From NCBI GenBank assembly GCA_003242705.1, contig QGVF01000003.1, positions 1 to 64,000 of the forward strand: a DNA stretch of 64,000 nt, given 5' to 3'. Within the stretch, counting starts at the first letter, position 1. Each line of letters starts with the position of its first letter. This DNA comes from Acidobacteriota bacterium. Lineage in GTDB: Bacteria; Acidobacteriota; Vicinamibacteria; Vicinamibacterales; SCN-69-37. Below, in pieces: positions 7,646 through 19,686 of the stretch. The notes below the pieces were generated by a model. That model saw only the letters and a list, made by a program, of their open reading frames with translations. It made no database searches and was not told the origin of the DNA. Position numbers and translations under genes: made by a program.

Positions 7646-8806
7646 TCAGGCCAGCCCCTGCCAGCGCAGGTTGGCCGTCGAACCGGCCAGCAGCAGCGCC
7701 GCCAGCGTCACGACCGGCGACAGCGCGGCCAGTCCAGCGGCCGTGAGCACGACGGCCACCGGCATGGTCACGAACCCGGCGCCGGCCACCGCCCGCCACC
7801 GCGGCGAGATTTCGCGCCAGCGGTCGACGAGGCACACGACGGCCGGCGTCGCGAGCAGCAGCGTGTAGTCGCCGGCACGCGCCGACAGCAGCGGGACGAG
7901 CAGCATGACCAGCGCGCACTCGAGATAGTCGGGCTCGAGCACGGTCCGGCGATGCACCCAGACGGTTGCCACCAGCCCCAGGACGATCGTGGTCGACAGC
8001 ACCGTGAGGAACACCGCCGCCCGGTTCAGACCGAGCAGACCGATCCACAGGCTGCCCATCGAGACGTTGCCGGCGAACGCTGCAGCGGTGACGGGCGACT
8101 CGGACTCGATCACGAGGCGGAACCAGGCGACGAGCGTCTCGACGTTGCCTGTCCACCCGAAAACGGCCGCCGGCAGGACGAGACCGACGCCGAGCACCAT
8201 GCCGGCAGCGATCGCGGCGCGAGCGCCGTGCGCGAAGGCCAGCCACGGCAGCAGGAGCAGCGCGTAGGGCTTGATGAATATCGCAATGCCCAGCATGACG
8301 CCCGCCACGCGCGGCAGCTCGATCTGCACGGCGAGCAGCGTACCCATCAGCAGCACACCCAGCAGCACGTCGGTCTGCCCCATCGTGAGCTCGCGCAGAT
8401 AGAACGGAAGCAGGACGGCGACCGTCAGCCACTGCAGGGTGGATTCGGGGCGACGCCGCTCGGGCAGGCTGCGGACGGCCCAGCGCACGAACGCCGTCAG
8501 CAGGCCGGCCGAAATCGTGAACCAGAAGAACTTCGCGACGTCGTGATCGACGATGCCGAGCGGCGCGAGCGCGAGCGCCACGATCGGCATGAACGTGAAG
8601 GGCGCTGCGTCGGCGGGCTGATAGAGCGGTTCGCCCGCAAGCAGCCTCGACGCGGCCGTGTGGTACACCTCGAAGTCGGGCATCGCGTCCCGCGCCAGGA
8701 CGGCGTAGAACGCGGCGCCGAGCAGCATGATGGCGATCGGCCAGCCCAGGCTCCGCAGAAAAGTGGGCACTGGCCAGATTCTGGCCGATCCGGCGCGGTT
8801 CGTCAC
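7646..8806 (-). CDS. GT87 (DUF2029) polyprenol-dependent glycosyltransferase
   Basis: 386 aa, GTG start 10 bases after the typA stop. The protein is almost wholly hydrophobic, with roughly ten membrane spans. The first loop holds the conserved acidic site PDFEVYHTAASRLLAGEPLYQP (Asp near residue 44), and a second loop has LPFYLRELTMGQTDVLLG, both signatures of the GT87/DUF2029 family (GT-C fold). Family members transfer mannose or arabinose-type sugars from polyprenyl phosphate to lipids or glycans on the outer face of the membrane. Acceptor unknown here. It probably shares a transcript with typA and belongs in function with the glycan genes at 25-58 kb. Confidence 0.75.
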   Translation of the reverse strand: MTNRAGSARIWPVPTFLRSLGWPIAIMLLGAAFYAVLARDAMPDFEVYHTAASRLLAGEPLYQPADAAPFTFMPIVALALAPLGIVDHDVAKFFWFTISAGLLTAFVRWAVRSLPERRRPESTLQWLTVAVLLPFYLRELTMGQTDVLLGVLLMGTLLAVQIELPRVAGVMLGIAIFIKPYALLLLPWLAFAHGARAAIAAGMVLGVGLVLPAAVFGWTGNVETLVAWFRLVIESESPVTAAAFAGNVSMGSLWIGLLGLNRAAVFLTVLSTTIVLGLVATVWVHRRTVLEPDYLECALVMLLVPLLSARAGDYTLLLATPAVVCLVDRWREISPRWRAVAGAGFVTMPVAVVLTAAGLAALSPVVTLAALLLAGSTANLRWQGLA

Positions 8807-8816
8807 GCGCCGCGCG

Positions 8817-10652
8817 TCATTCGGCGCGGCGGGGACGCATGTTGGCCGCCAGCACCCGCTTGCGCAGCCGCAGGTGCTTCGGCGTGACCTCGACCAGCTC
8901 GTCGTCGTTGATGAACTCGATCGCCTGTTCGAGGCTGAGCACGCGCGGCGGCACGAGGCGGATGCCTTCTTCGGCGGTCGACGCGCGCATGTTCGTCTGC
9001 TTTTTCTCGCGGCAGATGTTGACGTCGAGGTCGTTCGCGCGCGAGTTCTCGCCGACGATCATGCCCTCGTAGACCGGCGTGCCCGGCTCGACGAACAGCT
9101 CGCCGCGCTCCTGCAGGTTGGCAATGGCGTAGGCGGTGGCCACGCCCGCGCGATCGGCGACGAGCGCGCCGGTCGGCCGTGCCGGGATCGGGCCGGCCCA
9201 CGGTTCCCAGCCGGCAAAGACGTGGTTCATGATGCCGGTGCCGCGCGTCTCGGTGAGGAACTTCGTCCGGAAGCCGATCAGGCCGCGCGCCGGAATCCGG
9301 AACTCGAGCCGCACGCGCCCGCTGCCGTGGTTGACCATCTTCGTCAGCGTGCCGCGGCGCGTGCCGACCTCGGCAATGACCATGCCCTGATAGTCCTCGG
9401 CGACGTCGATGACGAGGTCCTCGACCGGCTCCGACCGGACGCCGTCGATCTCCCTGGTGACGATTTCGGGCCGCGAGACCTGCAGCTCGTAGCCCTCGCG
9501 CCGCATCATCTCGATGAGGATGGCCAGCTGCAGCTCGCCGCGGCCGATCACCTTCATCTGCTCGGGTGAATCAGTCGGCTCGACGCGAAGCGAGACGTTG
9601 CCGATGAGCTCGCGGTCGAGCCGCTCCCGGATCTGGCGCGAGGTGACGAAGCGGCCGTCGCGGCCGGCAAACGGCGACGTGTTGACGCCGAAGACCATCG
9701 AGACGGTCGGCTCGTCGACCGAGATGGCGGGAATGGCCTCGGGATTCTCGGCGGCGGCAATCGTCTCGCCGATCATGATGCCCTCGATGCCCGCCACGCA
9801 GATGACGTCGCCGGCGGCGGCTTCGGTCACCTCGACGCGCTTGAGGCCCTCGAACATGAACAGTTTGGTGATCTGCGTCTTCTGGACGCTGCCGTCGAGC
9901 TTGCACACCGACACGGCATCGCCGACGCGGACCCTTCCGTTGAAGATGCGGCCGATGGCCAGACGCCCGAGGTAGTCGCTCGCATCGAGGTTGGCGACGA
10001 GCGCCTGAAGCGGGGCATCGACGGAGCCGCGCGGCGGGGGAATGTGCTCGATGACCGCGTCGAACAGTGGCCGGAGATCGCGGCCCGGTATGGCCATGTC
10101 GGTCGTCGCCAGGCCGTCGCGCGCGACGGCGTACAGAACCGGGAACTCGAGCTGCTCCTCGGTGGCGTCGAGATCGATGAACAGATCGTAGACTTCATTC
10201 AGCACGTCCTGCACACGTGCGTCGGCCCGATCGATCTTGTTGATGACGACAATGGGCGGCAGGCGGCGCTCGAGCGCCTTGCGCAGGACGAAGCGCGTCT
10301 GCGGCAGGGGCCCTTCCGAGGCATCGACGAGCAGCATCACGCCGTCGACCATCGACAGCGTCCGCTCGACCTCGCCACCGAAGTCGGCGTGGCCGGGCGT
10401 GTCGGCGATGTTGATCAGGTAGTCGCCGTACCGGATCGCCGTGTTCTTCGCCAGGATCGTGATGCCGCGCTCGCGCTCGAGGTCGTTCGAGTCCATGACG
10501 CGCTCGGCGACCCGCTCGTTCGCGCGGAAAATGCCGCTCTGGTGCAGCATGGCATCGACGAGCGTGGTCTTGCCGTGGTCGACGTGGGCAACGATGGCGA
10601 TGTTGCGGCGGAGGGGATTGGCGATCGGTAGCTCTTCCGGCGAGCCGGGCAT
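8817..10652 (-). CDS. typA: Ribosome-associated translational GTPase TypA/BipA
   Basis: 611 aa from ATG 10652 (GTG at 10655 directly before it). Near-full match to the BipA family in order: G1 AHVDHGKTT (22-30), effector RERGITI, G3 [15 protein letters not shown]4 NKIDRADAR, then EF-G-like domains II, III and V and the BipA-specific C-terminal domain ([21 protein letters not shown], then KKQTNMR). BipA binds the 70S ribosome and helps large-subunit assembly, especially under cold or stress. The minus-strand TATACT at 10659-10664 ends only a few bases before the tandem GTG-ATG, so the message may be leaderless or nearly so. GT87 follows after 10 bases. Confidence 0.97.
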   Translation of the reverse strand: MPGSPEELPIANPLRRNIAIVAHVDHGKTTLVDAMLHQSGIFRANERVAERVMDSNDLERERGITILAKNTAIRYGDYLINIADTPGHADFGGEVERTLSMVDGVMLLVDASEGPLPQTRFVLRKALERRLPPIVVINKIDRADARVQDVLNEVYDLFIDLDATEEQLEFPVLYAVARDGLATTDMAIPGRDLRPLFDAVIEHIPPPRGSVDAPLQALVANLDASDYLGRLAIGRIFNGRVRVGDAVSVCKLDGSVQKTQITKLFMFEGLKRVEVTEAAAGDVICVAGIEGIMIGETIAAAENPEAIPAISVDEPTVSMVFGVNTSPFAGRDGRFVTSRQIRERLDRELIGNVSLRVEPTDSPEQMKVIGRGELQLAILIEMMRREGYELQVSRPEIVTREIDGVRSEPVEDLVIDVAEDYQGMVIAEVGTRRGTLTKMVNHGSGRVRLEFRIPARGLIGFRTKFLTETRGTGIMNHVFAGWEPWAGPIPARPTGALVADRAGVATAYAIANLQERGELFVEPGTPVYEGMIVGENSRANDLDVNICREKKQTNMRASTAEEGIRLVPPRVLSLEQAIEFINDDELVEVTPKHLRLRKRVLAANMRPRRAE

Positions 10653-10658
10653 CACTCC

Positions 10659-10664
10659 AGTATA
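10659..10664 (-). promoter_or_regulatory. Possible -10 element of typA
   Basis: Minus-strand TATACT, six bases before the ATG at 10652. If used, transcription would start at or beside the start codon. The -35 region (GCCGGA) is poor, so confidence is low. Confidence 0.3.
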
Positions 10665-10736
10665 AAACGCAGGCGGGCACCTCCGGCGGACGGATTCAGC
10701 GCATTGCTGCCCGGGACCGGGCGCCGGGACGATCGC

Positions 10737-11276
10737 CTACCGGAGCTCGAGCGTGACCTCGGTCGTGCCGATGTCGCCGGGCGCGCGCGTCGTGGCGTGC
10801 AGACGCAGGCGCGACGCGCCGGCGAGCGCGGTCGGGTGCACCTCGCCCGTGTCGTCGGGCGTCCTGCACTCGAGCGCGGACCACTGGCGCGCGGTTCGCG
10901 ACGGGCCGTTGACCCAGCGGAGAAACTGATAGACGTTTCCCGCGTTCAGCTCGATGTGGCGGTAAGGGCGCGTCCGGTTCACCGGTATCGTGAGCGACAC
11001 CGTACCGCTGCAGACGAGCCGGTCCTGCCGATCGAAATACGCCGCGCTCAGCGTCGTTGTCGCTCCACAGTCGGTGCTGGTCGCCGTGAACAGGACAAGC
11101 GGCTGCGGCGCCGATCGGTCGATCGACGGGATGTCGTCGTTCAGCCAGCGCGTCTCGACGACGCACGGAAGCGCGCCCTGGAGGGAGGCGCCGGCCGACG
11201 CGGACGGGGCCGGCGCCGGGGCTGCGTGAATCGGAACAGATGCGAGCGTAGACAGGACCAGCGCGGCAACGGTCAT
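10737..11276 (-). CDS. Secreted protein of unknown function, four cysteines
   Basis: 179 aa from the ATG at 11276, chosen because GGGGAG lies seven bases upstream; a GTG at 11291 would lengthen the signal by five residues and add an Arg. MTVAALVLSTLASVPIHAAPA is a plausible signal peptide. The mature part is a beta-rich single domain with four cysteines (in LPCVVE, STDCGA, RLVCSG and LECRTP) that could form two disulfides, and it ends in regular beta strands (RLRLHATTRAPGDIGTTEVTLEL). No family recognised. It ends 81 bases before typA on the same strand and is divergent from the NmrA-like gene, so it probably has its own promoter. Confidence 0.6.
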   Translation of the reverse strand: MTVAALVLSTLASVPIHAAPAPAPSASAGASLQGALPCVVETRWLNDDIPSIDRSAPQPLVLFTATSTDCGATTTLSAAYFDRQDRLVCSGTVSLTIPVNRTRPYRHIELNAGNVYQFLRWVNGPSRTARQWSALECRTPDDTGEVHPTALAGASRLRLHATTRAPGDIGTTEVTLELR

Positions 11277-11417
11277 GACCGATCTCCCCACTGGCAGGCG
11301 CGGGATCAGGGTTTCACGATCCTGCCTTCAGCACAACCGGAACCGTCAGCGCCCGCCGGCGACGGCAAGGGCTTGCGGAGCCACCCCCGACCGCCGTATC
11401 GTCGGCGCGGTATCCGT

Positions 11418-12143
11418 ATGTTGAAGACTCTTCGTTTCCCGTTGCTGCTGCTGGCGGCGCTGACGTCCGGCGCCGTGATGTTTCAGGCGGGTGCGTCGGC
11501 CGGCGGTCAGACGCCCGCCGCCGAGCCCCGCCGCGTCGCGCTCATCGGTGCAAGCGGCAATGTCGGCTCGCGGGTGCTCGCCGAGCTCGTCGCGCGTGGC
11601 CACACGGTCACGGGGATCGCCCGCAATCCCGCGAACATCACCGCGCATCCCCGTGTGACGGCCGTGAGCGGCGACGTCAACGAGCCGGAGGCGCTCGCGA
11701 AGATTCTCGCCGGCCACGACGTCGTCGTCAGTGCCGTGCCGTTCCGCAACACCGATCCGGAGACGCTCATCGGCGCCGTCCGGGCCTCGGGTGTCAGGCG
11801 CTGGATCATCGTGGGCGGAGCAGCCTCGCTGCTCAACGCCGAAGGGCAGCGGCTGCTCGACACGCCGGCGCTCGCGAAGTTCCGCGAGAGCCCGGAGCCC
11901 GCCGGCGGGGCGCGCTTCCTCGACGCCATCCGGCAGGTGACCGATCTCGACTGGACCTTCTTCTCGCCCGCCGTGAACTTCGCTCCGGGCGAGCGGACCG
12001 GCAGGTTCCGGCTCGGCGGAGACACCGTCGTGACCGACGCGAACGGCGAGAGCCGGATCTCGATGGAGGACTACGCCATCGCGCTGGTCGACGAGCTCGA
12101 GAACCCGCGGCACATCCGGCAGCGGTTCACGATCGGTTACTGA
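11418..12143 (+). CDS. NmrA-like NAD(P)-binding protein with N-terminal export signal
   Basis: 241 aa from the ATG at 11418. Residues about 38-241 are an atypical short-chain dehydrogenase/NmrA-like Rossmann domain: GASGNVGSRVL (44-54, GxxGxxG), a VVVSAVPF strand, and C-terminal MEDYAIALVDELENP that is characteristic of the family. The usual catalytic Tyr-x3-Lys is not evident, so it may be a sensor or an atypical reductase. Residues 1-28 (MLKTLRFPLLLLAALTSGAV...) form a strong signal peptide or membrane anchor followed by a Gly/Pro linker, which is odd for a nicotinamide-binding protein. Its 3' end overlaps the convergent M3 peptidase by 17 bp. Confidence 0.75.
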   Translation: MLKTLRFPLLLLAALTSGAVMFQAGASAGGQTPAAEPRRVALIGASGNVGSRVLAELVARGHTVTGIARNPANITAHPRVTAVSGDVNEPEALAKILAGHDVVVSAVPFRNTDPETLIGAVRASGVRRWIIVGGAASLLNAEGQRLLDTPALAKFRESPEPAGGARFLDAIRQVTDLDWTFFSPAVNFAPGERTGRFRLGGDTVVTDANGESRISMEDYAIALVDELENPRHIRQRFTIGY

Positions 12144-14226
12144 CGGCCGTCGTCAGTCCCCTGAGCCGCAGCAGCGCCTCGGGCTCCGGGTCGCGGCCGC
12201 GGAACAGACGGTAGGCCTCGGCGCGGTCGGTCGAGTTGCCCGGCGCCAGCAGGTAGCGTCGGAGGCGCCCGGCCGTGGGGGCATCGAACGGATCGCCGGC
12301 TTCCTCGAAGGCCTGTCGGGCATCGGCAACCATGACCTCGGCCCAGATGTACGAGTAGTAGCCCGCCGAGTACGCATCCGACCCGAACAGGTGCGAGAAG
12401 TGCGGCAGCCGGTGACGGGGAGTGACTTCGCGCGGCATGCCGATGCGTTCGAGCGCCTCCCGCTCGAACGCGTCCGCGTCGTCGATGCCGTCGGGCCGCA
12501 GGTGGAGGTCCATGTCGATCAGGGCGCAGGCGAGGTACTCGACCGTGGCGTAGCCCTGGTTGAACGTCTCGGCGGCCCCGATGCGATCGAGCAGTTCCTG
12601 TGGCATCGGATCACCGGTCCGGCAGTGCCGGGCGAATCGATCGAGCACGGGACGGACGCCGGCCCAGTACTCGAACAGCTGACTCGGCACCTCGACGAAG
12701 TCGCGCGGCGTCGGTGCGAGTGACGGATACGTCACGTCCGACAGCAGGGTGTGCAGCGCGTGGCCGAACTCATGGAAGAGCGTCCGCACGTCGTCGAGCG
12801 AGAGCAGGGTCGGCTCGCCGGGCGCACCCTTGATGAAGTTGCAGCTGTTCGCCGCGATCGGCGTGCGCACGCCGTCGAAGCCTTCGCGGCGGCGGTAGGC
12901 GGTGGCCCAGGCGCCGGAACGCTTGCCCGGCCGTGCGAAGGGGTCGAAGTAGAACAGCCCGACGTGCGCGCCCGTCGCCCCATCGGTGACTTCCCACGTG
13001 CGGACGTCGGGATGGAAGACGGGGACGGCGCCCGTGTTCTCCGTGAACCGCAGGCCGAAGAGCTGCTCTGCTACCCAGAAGGCCGCCTCGAGCATCCGCT
13101 CGAGCGTGAAATAGGGGCGCACGGCGTTGTGATCGACGTCGAACCGGGCGCGCCGGACCTTCTCCGCGTAGTAGAGGTAATCCCACGGCTCGATGACGAT
13201 GCCGGCGCCTTCGGCGTCGGCCAGCGCCTGCATGTCGCGCACTTCCTCGCGCACCCTGGCGACAGCGGCCGTCCAGACGCGCTGCATGAGCGCGATGGCG
13301 CGATCCGGCGTACCGGCCATCGTTTCGGCCATGCGCCAGTGCGCGTGGCTCGGGTAGCCGAGGAGCCGGGCGCGCTCGGCGCGCAGCTTCACGATGCGGG
13401 TGATCAGCCTCCTCGTGTCGTGAGCGTTCCCGTTGGCGCCGCGGCTCTTGAACGCGCGCCAGACCCGTTCGCGCAGGTCACGGCGGTGCGACCAGGTCAG
13501 GAACGGCTCGACGCTCGACCTCGTGTTGACGATGGCCCAGCCGTGGGCGATCCCGCGCTCGGCCGCGGCGGCCCGGGCCGAGGTGACGAACGAGGCGGGC
13601 AGTCCCGCCAGGTCGCGCTCGTCGGTGAGCAGCACCCACGTGTTTTCGTCGGCCAGGACCCGGGCCGAAAACCCGGCGAAGAGACCGGCCAGTTCCTGGT
13701 TGATGGCGCCGAGTCGCGCCTGATCGGCCGGTTCGAGGCGGGCACCGGCGCGGACGAACCGGTCGTGCACCAGCTCGACGAGCCGGGTCTGCTCCGGGTC
13801 GAGGCCGGCGTCGTGCCGGCCCTCGTAGACCTGCGCAATGCGTGCAAACAGCGGCCTGTTGAACACCACCTCGTCGCCGGCAGCGGCGAGGCGGGGCGAC
13901 CACTCGAGGTCGAGAGCCTGATACTCTGATGTGTTGGAGTTCTCGACCATCACGCCGAACAGCACCTGCGTGCGGTCGAGGGTCCGGCCGGTGCGCTCGA
14001 GCGCGAGAATCGTGTTTTCGAAGTCCGCCGGATCGCCGTTGCGGGTGATGGCCGCGATCCCGGCCCGCAGTTCCGCAATGCCCCGTTCGAACGCGGGCGG
14101 AAACAGCGCCGGGCGGACGTCGTCCCACGGCGGCACGCCGCCCCACGGACCCGGCCAGGGGCGGCTCAGTCGTGGGTCGGCGGCCTCCGAGGCGGCCGGC
14201 AGGGCAGGGTCTGGAGGACAGCTCAT
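12127..14226 (-). CDS. M3-family zinc oligopeptidase/dipeptidyl carboxypeptidase
   Basis: 699 aa, the normal length for Dcp/OpdA proteins. The zinc site H485-E-F-G-H489 lies in TLFHEFGHALHTL, with the third ligand expected about 25-30 residues later in DFVEVPSQLFEYW. The C-terminal substrate-binding signature HLFGSDAYSAGYYSYIWAEV is present. M3 enzymes cleave short peptides in the cytoplasm; no signal peptide is seen (the N-terminus is Pro/Ala-rich, not hydrophobic). OpdA and Dcp cannot be separated by eye. It is divergent from nhaD across 96 bases. Confidence 0.92.
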   Translation of the reverse strand: MSCPPDPALPAASEAADPRLSRPWPGPWGGVPPWDDVRPALFPPAFERGIAELRAGIAAITRNGDPADFENTILALERTGRTLDRTQVLFGVMVENSNTSEYQALDLEWSPRLAAAGDEVVFNRPLFARIAQVYEGRHDAGLDPEQTRLVELVHDRFVRAGARLEPADQARLGAINQELAGLFAGFSARVLADENTWVLLTDERDLAGLPASFVTSARAAAAERGIAHGWAIVNTRSSVEPFLTWSHRRDLRERVWRAFKSRGANGNAHDTRRLITRIVKLRAERARLLGYPSHAHWRMAETMAGTPDRAIALMQRVWTAAVARVREEVRDMQALADAEGAGIVIEPWDYLYYAEKVRRARFDVDHNAVRPYFTLERMLEAAFWVAEQLFGLRFTENTGAVPVFHPDVRTWEVTDGATGAHVGLFYFDPFARPGKRSGAWATAYRRREGFDGVRTPIAANSCNFIKGAPGEPTLLSLDDVRTLFHEFGHALHTLLSDVTYPSLAPTPRDFVEVPSQLFEYWAGVRPVLDRFARHCRTGDPMPQELLDRIGAAETFNQGYATVEYLACALIDMDLHLRPDGIDDADAFEREALERIGMPREVTPRHRLPHFSHLFGSDAYSAGYYSYIWAEVMVADARQAFEEAGDPFDAPTAGRLRRYLLAPGNSTDRAEAYRLFRGRDPEPEALLRLRGLTTAVSNRS

Positions 14227-14322
14227 AGCCTGTACGCCTCAGAACCGGAGGGCGTCGTTGGAAGCCGGTGTGCGTTCCTTGTACAGTTCCGCCGCCATTC
14301 TTCGTCCGTCCGTGCTCACCAT

Positions 14323-16916
<2,594 letters not shown>

Positions 16917-17024
16917 CCGTGACGGCAGGCCTCGCGAACGCCGTGTGACGACAGCGCCGCCACCTGCGCGCACGACTTCTGCCGATCGCCTCCGGCCGGC
17001 CGGGAATCCGGGCACCGCCGCAAG

Positions 17025-17057
17025 GAAAAAGCCGGATCCGCGCGTGCGGATCCGGCT
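17025..17057 (-). terminator. Intrinsic terminator of katA
   Basis: A 12-bp perfect stem (A30-C41 with G46-T57, core GCCGGATCCGC) with a four-base loop, followed on the minus strand by TTTTTCC. It lies 24 bases after the katA stop. The U-tract is only on the minus-strand side, so it serves katA rather than the convergent aminotransferase. Confidence 0.88.
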
Positions 17058-17080
17058 GCATGGTTCGGGCGACGCGAGCG

Positions 17081-18565
17081 TCAGGGCGCCGCGTCGGCGG
17101 TGACCGCCAGGCCGAGCTTCTCGGCCACGCGGCGGCCGTAGTCGGGGTCGGCCCGTCGGAAATGCTCGACCTGCCGCTCCTGCACTTCCTTCCGCGCCTC
17201 GCCCAGCGCCTTCGCGATCCGCGACGTCAGCCGATCCCTGTGCGCATCGTCCAGCAGGCGATAGAGGTTGCCGGCCTGCGTGTAGTCGTCGTGATCCTGC
17301 GTCGAGTCGAAGCGATCGACGATCGTCTCGCCGAGCTTCCAGGCCGGATCGCGGTAGACCGGATCGGGCTGCGGCGTGCCGTGGAGGCTGTTCGGCCAGT
17401 AGTTCGGAGCGCCGCCGTAGTGGCGCGCGTCGGCCAGGTGCCCGTCGCGGTGGTAGTTATGCACCGGGCAGCGGGGCGCGTTGACCGGCAGCTGGTGGTG
17501 GTTGACGCCGAGCCGGTACAGATGCGTGTCGGCGTACGACATGAGCCGCGCCTGGAGCATCTTGTCGGGGCTCGGGCCAATACCGGGGACGAGCGCGCTC
17601 GGCTTGAAGGCGGCCTGCTCGACCTCGGCGAAGTAGTTGTCGGGGTTGCGGTTGAGCTCGAGTTCCCCGACCTCGATCAGCGGATACTCGGCGTGCGGCC
17701 AGACCTTCGTCAGGTCGAACGGGTTCCAGCGGAACGTCTCGGCCTGCTCCTGGGTCATCACCTGGATGTAGACCTTCCAGCGCGGGAAGTCGCCGCGCTC
17801 GATCGCCTCGAACAGGTCGCGCTGGTGCGTTTCACGATCCTGTCCGATGAGCGCCGCCGCCTCGTCGTCCATCAGGTTCTGGATGCCCTGCTGCGTCTTG
17901 AAGTGGAACTTGCACCAGACCCGCTCGCCGCTGGCGTTGATCAGCGAGTAGGTGTGGCTGCCGAAACCGTGCATGTGCCGGTACGACTTCGGGATGCCGC
18001 GATCGGAGAAGAGGATCGTGACCTGGTGCAGCGACTCGGGACAGAGCGACCAGAAGTCCCACTGCATGTCGTTGCTGCGCAGGTTGGTCCGTGGATCGCG
18101 CTTCTGCGTGTGGATGAAGTTGGCGAACTTGAACGGGTCGCGGACGAAAAAGACCGGCGTGTTGTTGCCGACCAGGTCCCAGTTGCCCTCCTCGGTGTAG
18201 AACTTGACCGCGAAGCCGCGCACGTCGCGCTCGGCATCGGCCGCGCCGCGCTCGCCGGCGACCGTCGAGAACCGAAGGAAGACATCGGTCGTCTTGCCGA
18301 CGCTCGAGAAGAGCGAGGCCTTCGTGTACTGCGTGATGTCGCTGGTCACCGTGAAGCGCCCGTAGGCGCCCGAGCCCTTCGCGTGCACCACGCGCTCGGG
18401 AATGCGCTCGCGGTTGAAGTGCTGCATCTGCTCGAGCAGCAGCACGTCCTGCATGAGCAGCGGACCGCGCGGGCCGGCCGTCAGCGCCTGCTGATCGCCG
18501 ATCGGCGCACCGTTGGCCGTGGTCAGCACGGGGGCGTCGGACGAAGGATGCTTCTTCTCGCTCAT
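17081..18565 (-). CDS. katA: Monofunctional heme catalase
   Basis: 494 aa, the size of small-subunit catalases. Distal-site His61 is in [12 protein letters not shown], the substrate-side Asn in [13 protein letters not shown], and the proximal heme-ligand Tyr in [27 protein letters not shown] is also characteristic. It converts hydrogen peroxide to water and oxygen in the cytoplasm. It is transcribed away from oxyR, sharing a 124-bp control region with three inverted repeats, so peroxide-induced, OxyR-dependent expression is expected. A strong terminator follows, so it is a single-gene unit. Confidence 0.97.
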   Translation of the reverse strand: MSEKKHPSSDAPVLTTANGAPIGDQQALTAGPRGPLLMQDVLLLEQMQHFNRERIPERVVHAKGSGAYGRFTVTSDITQYTKASLFSSVGKTTDVFLRFSTVAGERGAADAERDVRGFAVKFYTEEGNWDLVGNNTPVFFVRDPFKFANFIHTQKRDPRTNLRSNDMQWDFWSLCPESLHQVTILFSDRGIPKSYRHMHGFGSHTYSLINASGERVWCKFHFKTQQGIQNLMDDEAAALIGQDRETHQRDLFEAIERGDFPRWKVYIQVMTQEQAETFRWNPFDLTKVWPHAEYPLIEVGELELNRNPDNYFAEVEQAAFKPSALVPGIGPSPDKMLQARLMSYADTHLYRLGVNHHQLPVNAPRCPVHNYHRDGHLADARHYGGAPNYWPNSLHGTPQPDPVYRDPAWKLGETIVDRFDSTQDHDDYTQAGNLYRLLDDAHRDRLTSRIAKALGEARKEVQERQVEHFRRADPDYGRRVAEKLGLAVTADAAP

Positions 18566-18623
18566 CGATCTCCTCGAAGGAAAAGGGCCGCCGCGGTGCG
18601 GCGGCCGGATACTGGTGAACCCC

Positions 18624-18689
18624 TATTTAACTATCCATGCTGTGGATGAGTCAATCCAGACTCATCAATTCCTATGATAAATAGGAGTG
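18624..18689. promoter_or_regulatory. katA-oxyR divergent control region with stacked inverted repeats
   Basis: Three inverted repeats lie here: ATCCA-n5-TGGAT (18633-18647), GATGAGTC-n6-GACTCATC (18645-18666, perfect) and CCTAT-n5-ATAGG (18671-18685, perfect). The third contains CTAT/ATAG half-sites like those bound by OxyR and overlaps a plus-strand TATGAT (18673-18678), a good -10 for oxyR, suggesting autorepression. For katA the minus strand has TTGACT (18649-18654) and TTAAAT 18 bases on. The two CTAT copies at 18623-18634 sit near the katA start of transcription. Confidence 0.65.
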
Positions 18690-19685
18690 ATGCTCGAACG
18701 TCTCCGTTCGCTCGCCCTGCGCGATCTCGAAGCCATTGTCGTCCTGTCGGAGACCCGCCATTTCGGGCGCGCCGCTGCGCGTCTCGACATCACGCAGCCG
18801 GCGCTCTCGGCGCTCGTCCGCCGTGTCGAGACGGCGCTCGGGCGGCGGCTGTTCGATCGCAGTTCCCGCCACTGCACGCTCACGCCCGAAGGCGTCACGG
18901 CCGTCGAAACGATCGATCACGTGCTGCGCGGCCTGCATGCGCTCGAAGCGGGACCGCCGGCGCCGGGCGTGCTCGCGGGGGCCGTCCGTATCGGGATGAT
19001 TCCGACGCTCGGTCCCTACTACGTGCCGTTCTTCCTCCCCGCGCTCGTGCGCGCGTTTCCGGACGCGCGCTTCCAGTTCTCGGAGGCGCTCACCGACGAG
19101 CTCATCGCGCAGCTGCGCGCGCGCCGCGTCGACGCGGCGCTGCTGGCGCTGCCGACGCACGCGGCCGACCTGGCCGAGTTCCCGCTGTTCGAAGAGGAGC
19201 TGGCGCTCGCGCTGCCGCGCACCCATCCGGTGGCGGCGCAGGCCGGCCGGCTCGCCTATGCCGACGTCCCGCGTGACGATCTGATCCTGCTCGGCCCGGG
19301 ACACTGCCTCCGCACGCAGACGATGGAGCTGTGCGGACGGGCGGGGACCGGCGCGGCGCCGGTTCACGCGACCGGGCTCGAGGTGCTGCGCTACATGGTG
19401 AGCGCCGGCGTCGGCTGCGCCGTCATGCCGGCGCTGGCGATCAACGGCGATCGCAGCTTTCGCGATCTCGTCCGCTATCGGCGCTTCCGGACGCCGGTGC
19501 CGACGCGGACGATCGCACTCGCCGCGCCGCGGACCGCAGCCGGCCTGCACGTCGCGCAGCTGCTGGCCGGTCTGCTGCAGTCGCTCGAGGTCCCGTCGAC
19601 GGTCGTCGACGGGACGATGGGGGAGCCGACGGCGGAGAGACGGCGCGCCGGGGCGAAGCGGCCCGGCGGCGCCGCGAAGCGCTGA
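18690..19685 (+). CDS. oxyR: Peroxide-sensing LysR-family regulator OxyR
   Basis: 331 aa from the ATG at 18690 (GTG at 18687 directly before it). N-terminal winged helix (residues 1-60: RDLEAIVVLSETRHFGRAAARLDITQPALSALVRRVE), then the periplasmic-binding-like sensor domain. The redox pair is present: C206 in GPGHCLRTQ and C215 in MELCGRAG, matching the disulfide-forming cysteines of E. coli OxyR in spacing and context. Oxidised OxyR activates peroxide defence genes; the divergent partner is katA. The C-terminus has an Arg/Lys/Ala-rich tail. Expression is probably autoregulated, since the CCTAT palindrome covers its -10. Confidence 0.93.
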   Translation: MLERLRSLALRDLEAIVVLSETRHFGRAAARLDITQPALSALVRRVETALGRRLFDRSSRHCTLTPEGVTAVETIDHVLRGLHALEAGPPAPGVLAGAVRIGMIPTLGPYYVPFFLPALVRAFPDARFQFSEALTDELIAQLRARRVDAALLALPTHAADLAEFPLFEEELALALPRTHPVAAQAGRLAYADVPRDDLILLGPGHCLRTQTMELCGRAGTGAAPVHATGLEVLRYMVSAGVGCAVMPALAINGDRSFRDLVRYRRFRTPVPTRTIALAAPRTAAGLHVAQLLAGLLQSLEVPSTVVDGTMGEPTAERRRAGAKRPGGAAKR

Positions 19686-19686
19686 G

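Noticed and set aside
17025-17057. Terminator for the aminotransferase (plus strand)
   Set aside because: The U-tract is only on the minus-strand side of the hairpin, so it belongs to katA; there is no U-run after it on the plus strand.
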